NCBI RefSeq assembly: GCF_018263855.1
Contig: NZ_CP073318.1
Span: 8,680,001 to 8,744,000, forward strand
From: Kutzneria sp. CA-103260
GTDB taxonomy: Bacteria; Actinomycetota; Actinomycetes; Mycobacteriales; Pseudonocardiaceae
Direction: 5' to 3'
DNA: 64,000 nt
Shown here: positions 16,729-25,888 of the stretch, piece after piece
Numbering within the stretch: the first letter of the stretch is position 1
Layout: each line of letters begins with the position of its first letter
Made by a program: the position numbers and the translations under genes
Notes under the pieces: model-generated
Seen by the model: only the letters and a program-made list of their open reading frames with translations
Database searches by the model: none
What the model was told of the DNA's origin: nothing

Positions 16729-17916
16729 GTGACCTGGCAGGAGGAACTGCGCGCACTGGATGCCGAGCTGGCGGACAAGGGGATCACGCCCGCCGAGTAC
16801 CGGCGCCGGCGCGACAACCTGCTCGCGGCGGCGTCTGGGGGCTTCCCGCCGGCCGCGCAGGTCGCGCCGCAGCGTCCGGCGCAGCCGACGCCGCCGCAGG
16901 GCCAACCGGCGCAGGGGCAACCGCCCCAGCCGATCCAGGACCTGGCCCCGCAGCAACCGGATCAGGTCCAGTACCAGCCGATCCAGCCGATGCCCACTCA
17001 GGCGGACCCGGCCCAGTACCAAACGGTCCAGTACCAGCCGGCCCAACTGCAGCCCGGTCCGCCGCCGACGCCGGCGCAGGGCCAGCCGGCACAGGCCGGC
17101 CCGCCGTTCACGGGCCAGCCGTTCACCGGGGCGCCGATCCAGCCGATGCCGTCGGCGCAGCAACCGATGCCGCCGAACAACCACGTGGTGCCGCCCTGGT
17201 CGCCGGTCACGGAACTGCCGATGTACCAGCCGGGCACCGACCAGCAGGCCCCCGCGCCGCAGTACGCGCCCCGGACGCCGCTGGAAGAGGACCTCTTCAA
17301 CACCCGGGCGGCCAAGAGGAAGTCGCGGGCGGCGCTGCTGGTGGTGGTCGTGGTGGTGGCGTTGCTGCTGCTGGCCGGCGGCTGGTGGTTCGGCGTGCGC
17401 CCGACGATGGAGGCGGCCTCGACGTCGCAGGCGCCGCAGGCCCTGCACCTGGAGGACCTGCCGGCGATGCCGGGCACAGCCCGCCTGGACCGGGCCGAGC
17501 TGTCGGTCTTCGAGGGCCAGAACCGGGGCCTGTTCGATGCCCGCGAGGCCGACTTCCTCCAGGCCGACAAGGTGAGTCGGGTCACCTTCACCGGTTCGAC
17601 GGACGGCAAGCTCAACTACGTGGTCTTCGCCTTCGTCACCGACAGCGCCGCCTCGGCCAAGAAAACCAGTGCCGACCTGCTGGAGTACCAGGACCTGGGC
17701 GGACTGCACCAGGCCGACGGCACCGGACTCCCGGACGCGGTCAAGGTGGTCAAGCTGGTTGCCGGCGACCAGGTGCAGTACCGCGCCATCTACGCTTCCG
17801 GCCTGAACGCGGTGATGGTGGCGGTCGCGCAGGCCCAGCCCGCCGACGAGTCGGGTGTCGCCAAGGCGCTGCGCGACACCGCCACCACACTGTTGGACAA
17901 GGTGCCGGCGAGCTAG
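16729..17916 (+). CDS. Membrane protein with SHOCT-like N-terminus and Pro/Gln linker (paralogue 1)
   Basis: 395 residues. The N-terminal 35 residues, TWQEELRALDAELADKGITP then EYRRRRDNLL, resemble a SHOCT short helical motif. A Pro/Gln-rich low-complexity region covers about 40-190, one membrane helix about 205-222, and a folded extracytoplasmic domain of about 165 residues follows. The topology suggests a cytoplasmic sensor or scaffold arm and an outside ligand domain. GGAGGGACGATC precedes the GTG start. The adjacent gene at 18110 is a paralogue. Confidence 0.8.
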   Translation: MTWQEELRALDAELADKGITPAEYRRRRDNLLAAASGGFPPAAQVAPQRPAQPTPPQGQPAQGQPPQPIQDLAPQQPDQVQYQPIQPMPTQADPAQYQTVQYQPAQLQPGPPPTPAQGQPAQAGPPFTGQPFTGAPIQPMPSAQQPMPPNNHVVPPWSPVTELPMYQPGTDQQAPAPQYAPRTPLEEDLFNTRAAKRKSRAALLVVVVVVALLLLAGGWWFGVRPTMEAASTSQAPQALHLEDLPAMPGTARLDRAELSVFEGQNRGLFDAREADFLQADKVSRVTFTGSTDGKLNYVVFAFVTDSAASAKKTSADLLEYQDLGGLHQADGTGLPDAVKVVKLVAGDQVQYRAIYASGLNAVMVAVAQAQPADESGVAKALRDTATTLLDKVPAS

Positions 17917-18109
17917 CCGGTCACGCGACAAAGTCGCAGGTCGCGGTCGCGCCGGGGGGTGAAATATGCCGTCCGGCGGCCGCCGCGCAGCGGTGAGTCG
18001 CGAGGCCGGATCACAACCCGATCTCTCAACGACGTAGTCGAGTACGACGGCCGAGAGGGCTTCGGCACAATGACCCACAGACGTTGGACGTGATCCGGAG
18101 GGGTTGAGG

Positions 18110-19318
18110 ATGTCCTGGCAAGAGGAGCTGCAACAGCTCGACAGCGAGCTGGCACAGGGCCGGGTGACCCCAGAGGACTACCGTCTACGTCGCGATCAGC
18201 TGCTGGGGGTGGCCCAGGGACAGCAGCCGCCCCAGACGCCGCCCGGCGGCCAGCCGCAGCAGCAGCCGGCCGAGCCGCAGCAGCCCCAGCAGCCGGCCAG
18301 CAGCCCGTTCGGCCAGCCGTTCCGCTGGCAGCCGCCGGCCAACCAGCAGAACCAGGGCCAGACGCCGCCGGAGACGCCGTCGGAGAGCACGCAGGTGATG
18401 CGGCCGATCGCCGACGCGCCGGCCGGTGACAGCGCGGAGCGCACTCAGGTGGTGCGCAGCACCGGTGACAGCGCGGAGCGCACCCAGGTGGTGCCCAACA
18501 CCGGCGGCTTCACGCCGGGGCCGCAGACCCCGCCGCCGTGGCAGTCGATGCCGCAGCAGGGCATGCCCCCGCAGGGCGGCCCGCAGGAGTACGGCGCGGC
18601 GCCGTGGAGCAACGAGCTGCCGCCGGACTTCGGCAAGGCCAGCTGGCCGTTGCAGGGCCCCGAGGTGTTCGACAGCGGCAAGAGCAGCAAGAACACCGGC
18701 AAGATCATCGCCATCGCGGTGGCCGCCGTGCTGGTGCTGGGCCTGGCCGGCGGCATCTACTACTTCACCGCCGGGCAGAGCCACGACGCCACCACCACGA
18801 CGTCGACCACGGCCAAGCCGACGACCACCACCTCGGCCCCGCCGCCGCTGCCGGCCGGCCCGTTCGTGCAGGTGCCGGGCAAGCAGGTCTACAACGTCAA
18901 CTACTCCATCGCCGACGCGGTGACCAACCACGTGCCGACCGAGCAGGAAGTGGCGCTGCTCAAGAACAGCGGCGCGATCCAGGTGGCCAGTGTGGTCACC
19001 GAGAACAACGGCATGCACGAGGGCATCTGGGCGTTCCAGGCCGGCACCGGCGTGGACCCGAAGGCGATCCTGAACGCGATCGACAACTTCTACGCCCTGT
19101 CCAAGTACCAGCAGGTGACCTCCGGCATCCCGACCGGCGTCGTGGCCCGCACGCTGGCCGGTACCGGACCGGACGGCCAGACGGCGTTCCGCGCGCACTA
19201 CATCTCCAACGGCTACGTGATCCGCGTCGAGACCTATGGCCCCGACGCGGCGGGCGCGGAGAAGGCGTTCCGCGACCTGCTCAAGACCGAGACGCAGAAG
19301 TACGCGCCTGCGCCGTGA
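18110..19318 (+). CDS. Membrane protein with SHOCT-like N-terminus (paralogue 2) and repeated TQV motifs
   Basis: 402 residues with the same plan as the gene before it: SWQEELQQLDSELAQGRVTP then EDYRLRRDQLL, a Gln/Pro-rich linker, a membrane helix at about 200-220, a Thr-rich stalk and an outside domain of about 155 residues. The linker holds three short motifs, ESTQVM, ERTQVV and ERTQVV, the last two encoded by a 39-bp tandem duplication (18425 and 18464). They resemble phosphothreonine sites read by FHA domains. The ATG at 18110 follows GGAGGGG. Its stop overlaps the next gene (GTGA). Confidence 0.8.
   Translation: MSWQEELQQLDSELAQGRVTPEDYRLRRDQLLGVAQGQQPPQTPPGGQPQQQPAEPQQPQQPASSPFGQPFRWQPPANQQNQGQTPPETPSESTQVMRPIADAPAGDSAERTQVVRSTGDSAERTQVVPNTGGFTPGPQTPPPWQSMPQQGMPPQGGPQEYGAAPWSNELPPDFGKASWPLQGPEVFDSGKSSKNTGKIIAIAVAAVLVLGLAGGIYYFTAGQSHDATTTTSTTAKPTTTTSAPPPLPAGPFVQVPGKQVYNVNYSIADAVTNHVPTEQEVALLKNSGAIQVASVVTENNGMHEGIWAFQAGTGVDPKAILNAIDNFYALSKYQQVTSGIPTGVVARTLAGTGPDGQTAFRAHYISNGYVIRVETYGPDAAGAEKAFRDLLKTETQKYAPAP
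18425..18502. repeat. 39-bp in-frame tandem duplication
   Basis: Two copies beginning at 18425 and 18464 differ in a few bases and encode two near-identical 13-residue segments, each with ERTQVV. Inside the linker of the paralogue 2 gene. Confidence 0.8.
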
Positions 19319-22300
19319 AGTCGGGTGAGGTCGGCTACGCCGACGGCGCGGAGTCCGAGGTCCTGCTCGCGCTGAAGGCGGCCGAGGACGTCAGCGCGGG
19401 GTCGACCGAGCTGGCGGCGAAGGTCGACTCCTGGGAGACGGCTTATCACTTCTCGCCGCAGCGGCTGGGTCTGCTCGCGCCGCTGCGGCTGCGGCCGGGG
19501 CTGCGGGTGGTCGACCTGGGCTGTGGCACGGGCGTGCTGACCCGGGCGCTCGGCGAGGCCGGCCTGGACGTGCTCGGCATCGAGGGCACGGAGGATCGCG
19601 CGGCCGCGGCCCGTGAGCGTTGCCGGGATCTGTCGAACGTGCAGATCGTCCGTGGCGAGATCGAAGGCGAGTTGGCCGCTGCCCAGGGTGGCCTCGACCT
19701 GGCGGTGCTGTGCGGGGTGCTGGAGTACAGCACCCTCTACGGCGCCGGTCCGCAACGGCTGCTGGGGCGGGTGCGGGAGGCGCTGTCCGAGCGGGGCGTG
19801 GTCGCGCTGGCGATCGAGAACCAGCTGGGCGTCGGCTACCTGCTGGGCCGGCCGGAGGATCACCACGGCAAGTCCTGGGTCGGCGTCGCCGACTACCCGG
19901 GCGACCAGCCGCAGCCCCGCACCTGGACCCGGGGCAAGCTGGCCTCGTTGCTGGCCGAGGCCGGTCTGACGGCGCAGCGCTGGCTGCTGCCGTACCCGGA
20001 CTACAAGCTGCCCCGAGTCGTGCTGAACACGGCGTTGTTCGACCGCCCGGACGCCCCCGAGCTGGTGGAGAAGCTGGTCCGCGACCCGCTGCGCGGCGCG
20101 TTCGGCGGCGGTCGGACGGCCGCGCCGGGGCGTGAGCTGTACCGGGCGGCGGTGGCCGAGGGCTTCGGGGTCGAGGTCGCACCGTCGTTCCTGGTGCTGG
20201 CCTCGGCGTCCGAGGAGCCGCTGGACGAGCTGCTGGATCCGGGGCTGGCCTGGCTGATCAGCGGCGACCGCCGGCCGGAGTGGCGGCGTACCCGCGAGCT
20301 GGGCCGGGATCTGGTGCTGACGTCGGCCGCCGGCGCGAGCCGGCGGGACTGGCTGCGCCAGCAGACCGAGTCGGCGGAGCCGTGGCTCGCCGGCCGTGCG
20401 CTCGACGCGGCGATGCTGGACGCCCTGCGCGTCGGGGATGTGGTCGGGCTGCGTCGGCTGGCCGCGTTGTGGCAGCAGACCGTGCTGGCCGAGCAGCGAC
20501 CGCTCGCGGCCGACGACGAGCGGCATCCGTACCTGCCGGGGCGCGAGGGTGTGGCGGTCCTGCCGCCGGATCACCTCGACATGCACCCGGGCAACCTGGT
20601 CCTGACCGCGGACGGCGTGGAGCGGGTGGACCGCGAATGGCTCGCCGGCACCGGGGTCGACGCCGAGTTGGTGCAGCTGCGATCCCTGCTGGAGTTCGCA
20701 CACGACATTCGTGACGGCGGCGCGCCGCATGTGTGGAGCAGCACGGCGACCGAGCGCGATCTGCTGCGTGGCTTGGCCGGTCTGGTCGGGCTCGCGGCGG
20801 CCGCCGACGAACGCTGGGCGGAGCTGCTGGAGGCCGAGGGCGAGCTCCAGGCGCTGGTCACGGGCACGCCGGCGGCGACCGTGGTCAAGGTTCTGCACGA
20901 GCGGATCGAGCAGCCCGGCCAGGAGCCGCTGTGGGCGGTCGACGGCGGCCTGGACCGGCTGCTCGGCGACCGCCAGCACCTCAGCGGGCTGGAGCAGAGC
21001 CTGCACAACGCGACCGCGGACCTGGAGCGGCATCGGCAGGCGCTGGCCGACGTCGTCCACGACCGTGACGAGAAGCAGGAGGCACTGGCCGACGCGAAGG
21101 CTCACACCGCGGAGGTCATCAGCCAGCTCGGCATCACCGAGCAGGAGCTGTCGGTCGCCCGGGCCGAGGCGGCCCGGCTGGACCGGCGGCTGGCCATGGT
21201 CTTCGCGGAGCTGGCCGACGCGGCGCTGGAGGCCGAGTCGGCGCAGGCCCGCAGTTCCGAGCTGGAGCAGCAGGCGGCGCACATCGCCGATCGGCTGTCC
21301 AAGACCCGGGCCCGCCTGGATGCCCTGGAGAACGCCAAAATCGTGCGGGCCGCCCACCGCTACCTGTGGCCGTCGGCGCGGATCGCCCGCGGCATGCGGG
21401 ACATCGCGCTGGGCCGGGCCGGCGACGAGGGCGACGCCGTGCTGCGGCGCTCCGGCCCGCTGGCCGGCGTGTTCGGGGCGCGGATGCGGGAGTCAGCGCG
21501 GCCCAAGCGTGAGGCGGAGCTGCACTTCTCGGTGAACGTGCCGGAGCGGCCGATCACGGTCGGCCGCGGCCAGGTGGTGGACCTGGACGGCTGGGTGGTC
21601 AACGCCGGCATCGCGGTGAAGGACGTCCGGGTGCTGTTCGAGGGCGCCTGGCACGTGGCCAGCACCGGCCACTACCGGCCGGATGTTGTTGCCGCGCTTG
21701 GACCTTCGGTGGTGCGCACGCCCGGCGGCTGCGGCTTCCGGGTCCGGCTGTCGCTGTCGCCGGTCGCCGCGCCGATGGACAAGCCGCTGGCGCTGGGCGT
21801 GCTGCTGGCCGACGGAACCCTGCTGCGGCGCGAACTTCCACCGCTGCGACTCGTACCGTCCAATTTGGACCCCGTCGAGGTGTCGTGGCCCGGGCACGGT
21901 CCGAAGATCGCGGTCTGCATGGCGACCTATCGACCGGATCCGGCTTTCCTTGCCGCGCAACTGGATTCGCTGCGGGCGCAGACCCACGACAACTGGGTGT
22001 GCGTGCTCAGCGACGACAACTCCGGCCCGGAGTCGGTGGCGGTGATCCGCCGGCTGATCACCGGGGACGACCGGTTCGTGCTGGTGGCGCACGAGGACAA
22101 CGTCGGCTTCTACGCCAACTTCGAGCGGGCCCTGGCCGCCGCGCCGGCCGACGCCGACGCGGTCGCGCTGGCCGACCAGGACGACGTGTGGGACCCGGAC
22201 AAGCTGGCCACGCTGCTCGCCGCGCTGGCCGACCACGGCTTGGCCTACTCGGACATGCGGCTGGTCGACGAGCACAACACCGTGCTGGCCGGCTCGTTCT

Positions 22301-22920
22301 GGTCGGACCGTCGCAACCAGTGGACCGACCTGGAAGCGTTGCTGCTGCTGAACACCGTGACCGGCGCGGCCAGCCTGGTCGACGGTCAGACGCTGCGTGA
22401 GCTGGTGCTGCCGTTCCCGCCGGGCACGCCGTCGGCCTTCCACGACCAGTGGATCGCCGCGACCGCGCTGGCCGACTCCAAGCTGGCGTTCGTGGACCGC
22501 GCCCTGTACTCGTACCGGCAGCACGGGCAGGCCGTGACCGGGCACCGTCAGGAGCGACTGGACAAGGGGCTGCCCGGCAACCTCGGTATGGCGCTACTAG
22601 CCTTGGGGCGCAACCAGATTCTGACCGCCGAGCAGGAAGCGCAGCTGGAGGCCGTGGCCGAGTACGAACTGCGCCGGGTGGCCCAGTTCGCGACGACGCT
22701 GCTGCTGCGGGTGACCAGCCTGACCGCCGAGGACCGCGAACGGCTGACCGCCCTGAGCGAGGTGGAGAACCGCCGGGCCCCACTGCTGAAGCTGCTGTCC
22801 CGCGCCCGGGAGGAAACCGCTGGCGCGGAACGGTTCCTGCTCAGCGCGGCGCTGCGCTGGCACGCGCTGCGCAAGGCCCGGGCCAAGATCCCGCCGCTGG
22901 TCCCGCCGAGCATCGACTGA
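19315..22920 (+). CDS. Methyltransferase / kinase-like / coiled-coil / GT2 fusion (WbdD-like architecture)
   Basis: 1201 residues. (a) SAM methyltransferase, about 50-260, with VVDLGCGTGVL (65-75) and IENQLGVGYLLG. (b) Kinase-like domain, about 290-470, with HLDMHPGNLVL (about 420-430), a full HxDxxxxN catalytic loop, and VDREW as metal-binding step. (c) Long coiled coil, about 555-680. (d) A beta-rich linker near 725-850. (e) GT2 glycosyltransferase, about 862-1090, with KIAVCMATYRPDP and the metal site ADQDDVWDPDK. Domains a-c repeat the order of E. coli WbdD, which caps O-antigen chains and measures their length by its coiled coil. The GTG overlaps the upstream stop. Frame open to 18538, but that part shadows the paralogue 2 gene. 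Confidence 0.88.
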   Translation: MKSGEVGYADGAESEVLLALKAAEDVSAGSTELAAKVDSWETAYHFSPQRLGLLAPLRLRPGLRVVDLGCGTGVLTRALGEAGLDVLGIEGTEDRAAAARERCRDLSNVQIVRGEIEGELAAAQGGLDLAVLCGVLEYSTLYGAGPQRLLGRVREALSERGVVALAIENQLGVGYLLGRPEDHHGKSWVGVADYPGDQPQPRTWTRGKLASLLAEAGLTAQRWLLPYPDYKLPRVVLNTALFDRPDAPELVEKLVRDPLRGAFGGGRTAAPGRELYRAAVAEGFGVEVAPSFLVLASASEEPLDELLDPGLAWLISGDRRPEWRRTRELGRDLVLTSAAGASRRDWLRQQTESAEPWLAGRALDAAMLDALRVGDVVGLRRLAALWQQTVLAEQRPLAADDERHPYLPGREGVAVLPPDHLDMHPGNLVLTADGVERVDREWLAGTGVDAELVQLRSLLEFAHDIRDGGAPHVWSSTATERDLLRGLAGLVGLAAAADERWAELLEAEGELQALVTGTPAATVVKVLHERIEQPGQEPLWAVDGGLDRLLGDRQHLSGLEQSLHNATADLERHRQALADVVHDRDEKQEALADAKAHTAEVISQLGITEQELSVARAEAARLDRRLAMVFAELADAALEAESAQARSSELEQQAAHIADRLSKTRARLDALENAKIVRAAHRYLWPSARIARGMRDIALGRAGDEGDAVLRRSGPLAGVFGARMRESARPKREAELHFSVNVPERPITVGRGQVVDLDGWVVNAGIAVKDVRVLFEGAWHVASTGHYRPDVVAALGPSVVRTPGGCGFRVRLSLSPVAAPMDKPLALGVLLADGTLLRRELPPLRLVPSNLDPVEVSWPGHGPKIAVCMATYRPDPAFLAAQLDSLRAQTHDNWVCVLSDDNSGPESVAVIRRLITGDDRFVLVAHEDNVGFYANFERALAAAPADADAVALADQDDVWDPDKLATLLAALADHGLAYSDMRLVDEHNTVLAGSFWSDRRNQWTDLEALLLLNTVTGAASLVDGQTLRELVLPFPPGTPSAFHDQWIAATALADSKLAFVDRALYSYRQHGQAVTGHRQERLDKGLPGNLGMALLALGRNQILTAEQEAQLEAVAEYELRRVAQFATTLLLRVTSLTAEDRERLTALSEVENRRAPLLKLLSRAREETAGAERFLLSAALRWHALRKARAKIPPLVPPSID

Positions 22921-22921
22921 A

Positions 22922-24862
22922 TCAGCTGGCAGCGCCGGTCTTTTGGCTCGGCAGCGCCCCGCAGTCGGCGATCACGCCCTCCATCTCGGCGCGGAACGCC
23001 GCGGCGGAGAACTTGGTCCGGCACACCTCGACCAGGGCCTGTTGGATGTCCGTCCACAGGATGTCGTCGGTGAGCATCCGGTGGCACAGCTCGACGATCT
23101 CGGCCGGCGACTCGCCGACCAGGTGCCGGGCCATCCAGCCCAGGTGCAGGCCCTCGCCGCCGACCGGGGTGGTGACGAACGGCAGGCCGGCGGCCATCGA
23201 GTCGACGAACTTGATCTTCACGCCGGCCCCATAGCGCATCGGCACCACGTGCAGGCGGGCCTTGGACAGCCACACGCCCGGGTCCGGCACCTTGCCCAGC
23301 ACCTCGATGTCGTTGCGCGCCAAGGCCCGTACCGCCGGCGACGGGTCGGCGCCGATCACCCGCAGCCGCAGCCCGGGGTGCCGCCGGGACAGCTCCGGCA
23401 GCACCTCGTCGACCAGCTCCAGCACCGCGAACTCGTTGGGCGTGCGCGGCGCGTTGTCGAAGCCGCCGAAAAACGCCAGCCCCGCACGGCCTTCGAGGCC
23501 CGGCACCTCGCCGGGCAGAGTGGCCGGGTAGCAGGCGACGTGCACGGAAGTCTCCGGCGCGATGCCGCGGGCCCAGCGGGCCTCCTCCTCGCTCACGCAG
23601 ACCGCCACATCGGCCCAGTTGAAGGCGTGTTCCTCCTGCTCACGCAGGTGCCGCGCCTCGATCGCCAGCCGGCGGCGGTCGGCCGAGGTCAGCGCCGTCT
23701 CGAAGTACTGGCCGGGGCGGCGGTAGAACAGGGCCTCGGAGTCGTAGACCTTGACGGCCTGCGGCTGCGACTTGGCGATCGTCAGCCCGACCTGGGCGAA
23801 GTTGTGCGGCCGGAACACCACCACCACGTCGTACAGGCCGGCCCGCTCGGCCGACCAGCTTCGGGCGTCGGTGACGCCCCAGACGACCTCGATCCCCTTG
23901 GCCTGCAAGGCCGGCGCGTACTCCTCGGCCCGCTCGGGCGAGTAGGCGTAGAAGGTGACGCGGGCGTTCGGGTCGGCCAGCCGCCAGGCGTCGACCACGG
24001 CCATGGTGCGGGGGTCGCCGCGGCCACGGTCGGCCTGCGGCACGCGGTCGTCGATCAGCAGCACCCGATAGCCGGCGTTGCGGTCCCGCAGCCAGAACTT
24101 GTGGTGCTCCCGCTCGGGCTCGTCCAGGCCGACGACGTTGGGCCGATCGGCCAGCTCCTGCGGCCAGCGGCGCAGGAAAACCTTGTGGTTGAGCCGCATC
24201 AGCTCCGTCGCGCGGTCGCTGCCGCTGCTGCCGTGCCGGGCGTGCACGACTCGGGAGCGCGGGTCCACCCACACCGTCCAGCCCAGCGACTTGAGCTGGA
24301 CCTGGAGGTCGACGTCCTCGAAGTAGGCGATCTCGTAGTCCGCGCTGAAGCCGCCGGCCTGGTGGAAGGCGCTGCGGCGCATCAGCAGGCAGGCCGCCGA
24401 GGCGTAGTCCACCTGGTGGGCGAACATCCGGTTCTCGGATCCGTCCACCGCGCGGCACCAGCCGTCGCCGCCGATGATGCTGCCGGCCTCCTGCACGGTG
24501 CCGTCGGAATGCAGCATCACGGGCGCGACCGCGGCCACGTCGGGCCGGGAGTCGAGCACCTCCAGCAGCGGATCCAGCCAGCCCTCGGTGACCTCGACGT
24601 CGGCGTTGAGGAAGCACAGCAGCTCGGTCTTCGCCTGCCGCACGGCCAGGTTGCAGCCGGCGCCGAAGCCGAGGTTGCGGTCCATGCGCAGCACGGTCGC
24701 GCCGGTGAGGTTGGCGGCCAGCCACTCGCCGGTGCCGTCCGGCGACGCGCTGTCGGCGACGATCACCTCGTAGGGCTGGGGCGTGTGCTCGGCCAGTTTG
24801 GCTAGGCACTGCACGACGAGGTCGCGGCCCCCGTAGGTGACCAGGACGAACGTGATCCTCAT
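22922..24862 (-). CDS. Bifunctional glycosyltransferase (GT2 plus GT4-like)
   Basis: 646 residues. The N-terminal GT2 domain (about 1-270) has ITFVLVTYGGRDL, NLGFGAGCNLAV and FLNADVEV, typical of rhamnosyl- or galactofuranosyl-type transferases. The C-terminal half is a GT-B fold. It has YDSEALFYRRPGQYFE, AVCVSEEEARWARG, FFGGFDNAPRTPNE and YGAGVKIKFVDSMAAGLPFV, where GT4 enzymes bind the nucleotide sugar. Two transfer steps on one chain fit repeat-unit polymer synthesis. Its start overlaps the upstream gene (ATGA), and it is convergent with the 1201-residue fusion gene, one base apart. Confidence 0.92.
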   Translation of the reverse strand: MRITFVLVTYGGRDLVVQCLAKLAEHTPQPYEVIVADSASPDGTGEWLAANLTGATVLRMDRNLGFGAGCNLAVRQAKTELLCFLNADVEVTEGWLDPLLEVLDSRPDVAAVAPVMLHSDGTVQEAGSIIGGDGWCRAVDGSENRMFAHQVDYASAACLLMRRSAFHQAGGFSADYEIAYFEDVDLQVQLKSLGWTVWVDPRSRVVHARHGSSGSDRATELMRLNHKVFLRRWPQELADRPNVVGLDEPEREHHKFWLRDRNAGYRVLLIDDRVPQADRGRGDPRTMAVVDAWRLADPNARVTFYAYSPERAEEYAPALQAKGIEVVWGVTDARSWSAERAGLYDVVVVFRPHNFAQVGLTIAKSQPQAVKVYDSEALFYRRPGQYFETALTSADRRRLAIEARHLREQEEHAFNWADVAVCVSEEEARWARGIAPETSVHVACYPATLPGEVPGLEGRAGLAFFGGFDNAPRTPNEFAVLELVDEVLPELSRRHPGLRLRVIGADPSPAVRALARNDIEVLGKVPDPGVWLSKARLHVVPMRYGAGVKIKFVDSMAAGLPFVTTPVGGEGLHLGWMARHLVGESPAEIVELCHRMLTDDILWTDIQQALVEVCRTKFSAAAFRAEMEGVIADCGALPSQKTGAAS

Positions 24863-25872
24863 GCCCGCCTGATCTTCCCGTAGGTGTCGCGGAGCGGCTG
24901 CGACCAGCGCAGCAGCTTGGTCTGGCGCAAGGCGTTCAGCTCGCGGTGGTCCTCCGCCGCCCGGGCCAGCGCCTCGCGGTGCAGGTGGCGCTCGTGCTCC
25001 AGCTCTGCCCGCAGCCGCTCGACGGCTTCGGAGTCGTCGGCGGCCAGCAGCTTGTCCACCAGGATCTGCCGCTCGTGCAGCATGCGCTGGCGCAGCCTCG
25101 CGTGGGCGTGCCGCAGCGCCGCGTTCTCGGCGGCGAGGTCGGCGATCCGCCGGGTCAGGTCACCGCCCCGTGCGACCAGCGCCTGCTCGGCCGCCGCGGC
25201 GAACTCGTCGATCTGTTGGCGGGCCTGGCGGACGAGGATCCGCACGTCGATGATCGGGCCCTGGACGACCGTGCCCAGCGCGGCCGCCGCCGCCGCGACG
25301 TACGGATCGTCGGTCACGACCTTCTTGGCCGCGGCGATCGCCGCCAGCTTGTCCTCCACGACCACGTCCGCCGGCAGCTCGACGCCGTCCGGGCCGATCA
25401 CGTAGTCGCCCTCGGGCAACTCGCCGAGCTGACGCAGCTGGAGTGTCCGCGCGGCAAGGATTTCCGCCGGCACCAGTGTGTCGGCCAGCACCGCGAGATT
25501 GACCGTGACCGTCGGCAGGTTCAGCGCGAAGAACGGCTCGGCGGCGGACGTCCCGTACAGCGCGGTCAGGTCGGCGCCACGGGCGAACGTCGCGCACAGG
25601 ATGCTCAGGTGCACTGAGTCGGCGATCTGCTTGAGACGCCCCTGCGTGGGCTCGCCCAGCGGCTCCGCGACCAGGCCGCCGTCCGCCACCGACGGCCGTG
25701 ACCAGCCGAGCGGGGCGTAATGCGTCACACGCCAACCGGGCAGCCGGGTCAGCAGCTCGCGTTCCAGGACCCGGGGCACCACCTGGTCGCCGAGCCCCGG
25801 CAGGTCGCTGCTTCCCCACAGGGCGATGGCGCCGACGGTCGCCGGCTGGGACTCTGCACGCACGTCGGGCAC
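24859..25872 (-). CDS. Coiled-coil glycan-locus protein, possible polysaccharide pyruvyl transferase fold
   Basis: 337 residues. The N-terminal 200 residues begin GAIALWGSSDLPGLGDQVVP and alternate strands and helices, like the first half of polysaccharide pyruvyl transferase proteins; I cannot confirm an active site. A coiled coil covers about 215-310. The end, LLRWSQPLRDTYGKIRR, is a tail motif often seen after coiled coils in glycan-assembly proteins. Overlap with the GT2-GT4 gene indicates joint translation. Role possibly scaffold or length control; inference. Confidence 0.65.
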   Translation of the reverse strand: MPDVRAESQPATVGAIALWGSSDLPGLGDQVVPRVLERELLTRLPGWRVTHYAPLGWSRPSVADGGLVAEPLGEPTQGRLKQIADSVHLSILCATFARGADLTALYGTSAAEPFFALNLPTVTVNLAVLADTLVPAEILAARTLQLRQLGELPEGDYVIGPDGVELPADVVVEDKLAAIAAAKKVVTDDPYVAAAAAALGTVVQGPIIDVRILVRQARQQIDEFAAAAEQALVARGGDLTRRIADLAAENAALRHAHARLRQRMLHERQILVDKLLAADDSEAVERLRAELEHERHLHREALARAAEDHRELNALRQTKLLRWSQPLRDTYGKIRRA

Positions 25873-25888
25873 TGTACCGAGTAGCCGG

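Noticed and set aside
18538..19314. N-terminal extension of the 1201-residue fusion protein
   Set aside because: This part is the paralogue 2 gene in another frame; the GTG at 19315 overlaps its stop as in coupled genes.
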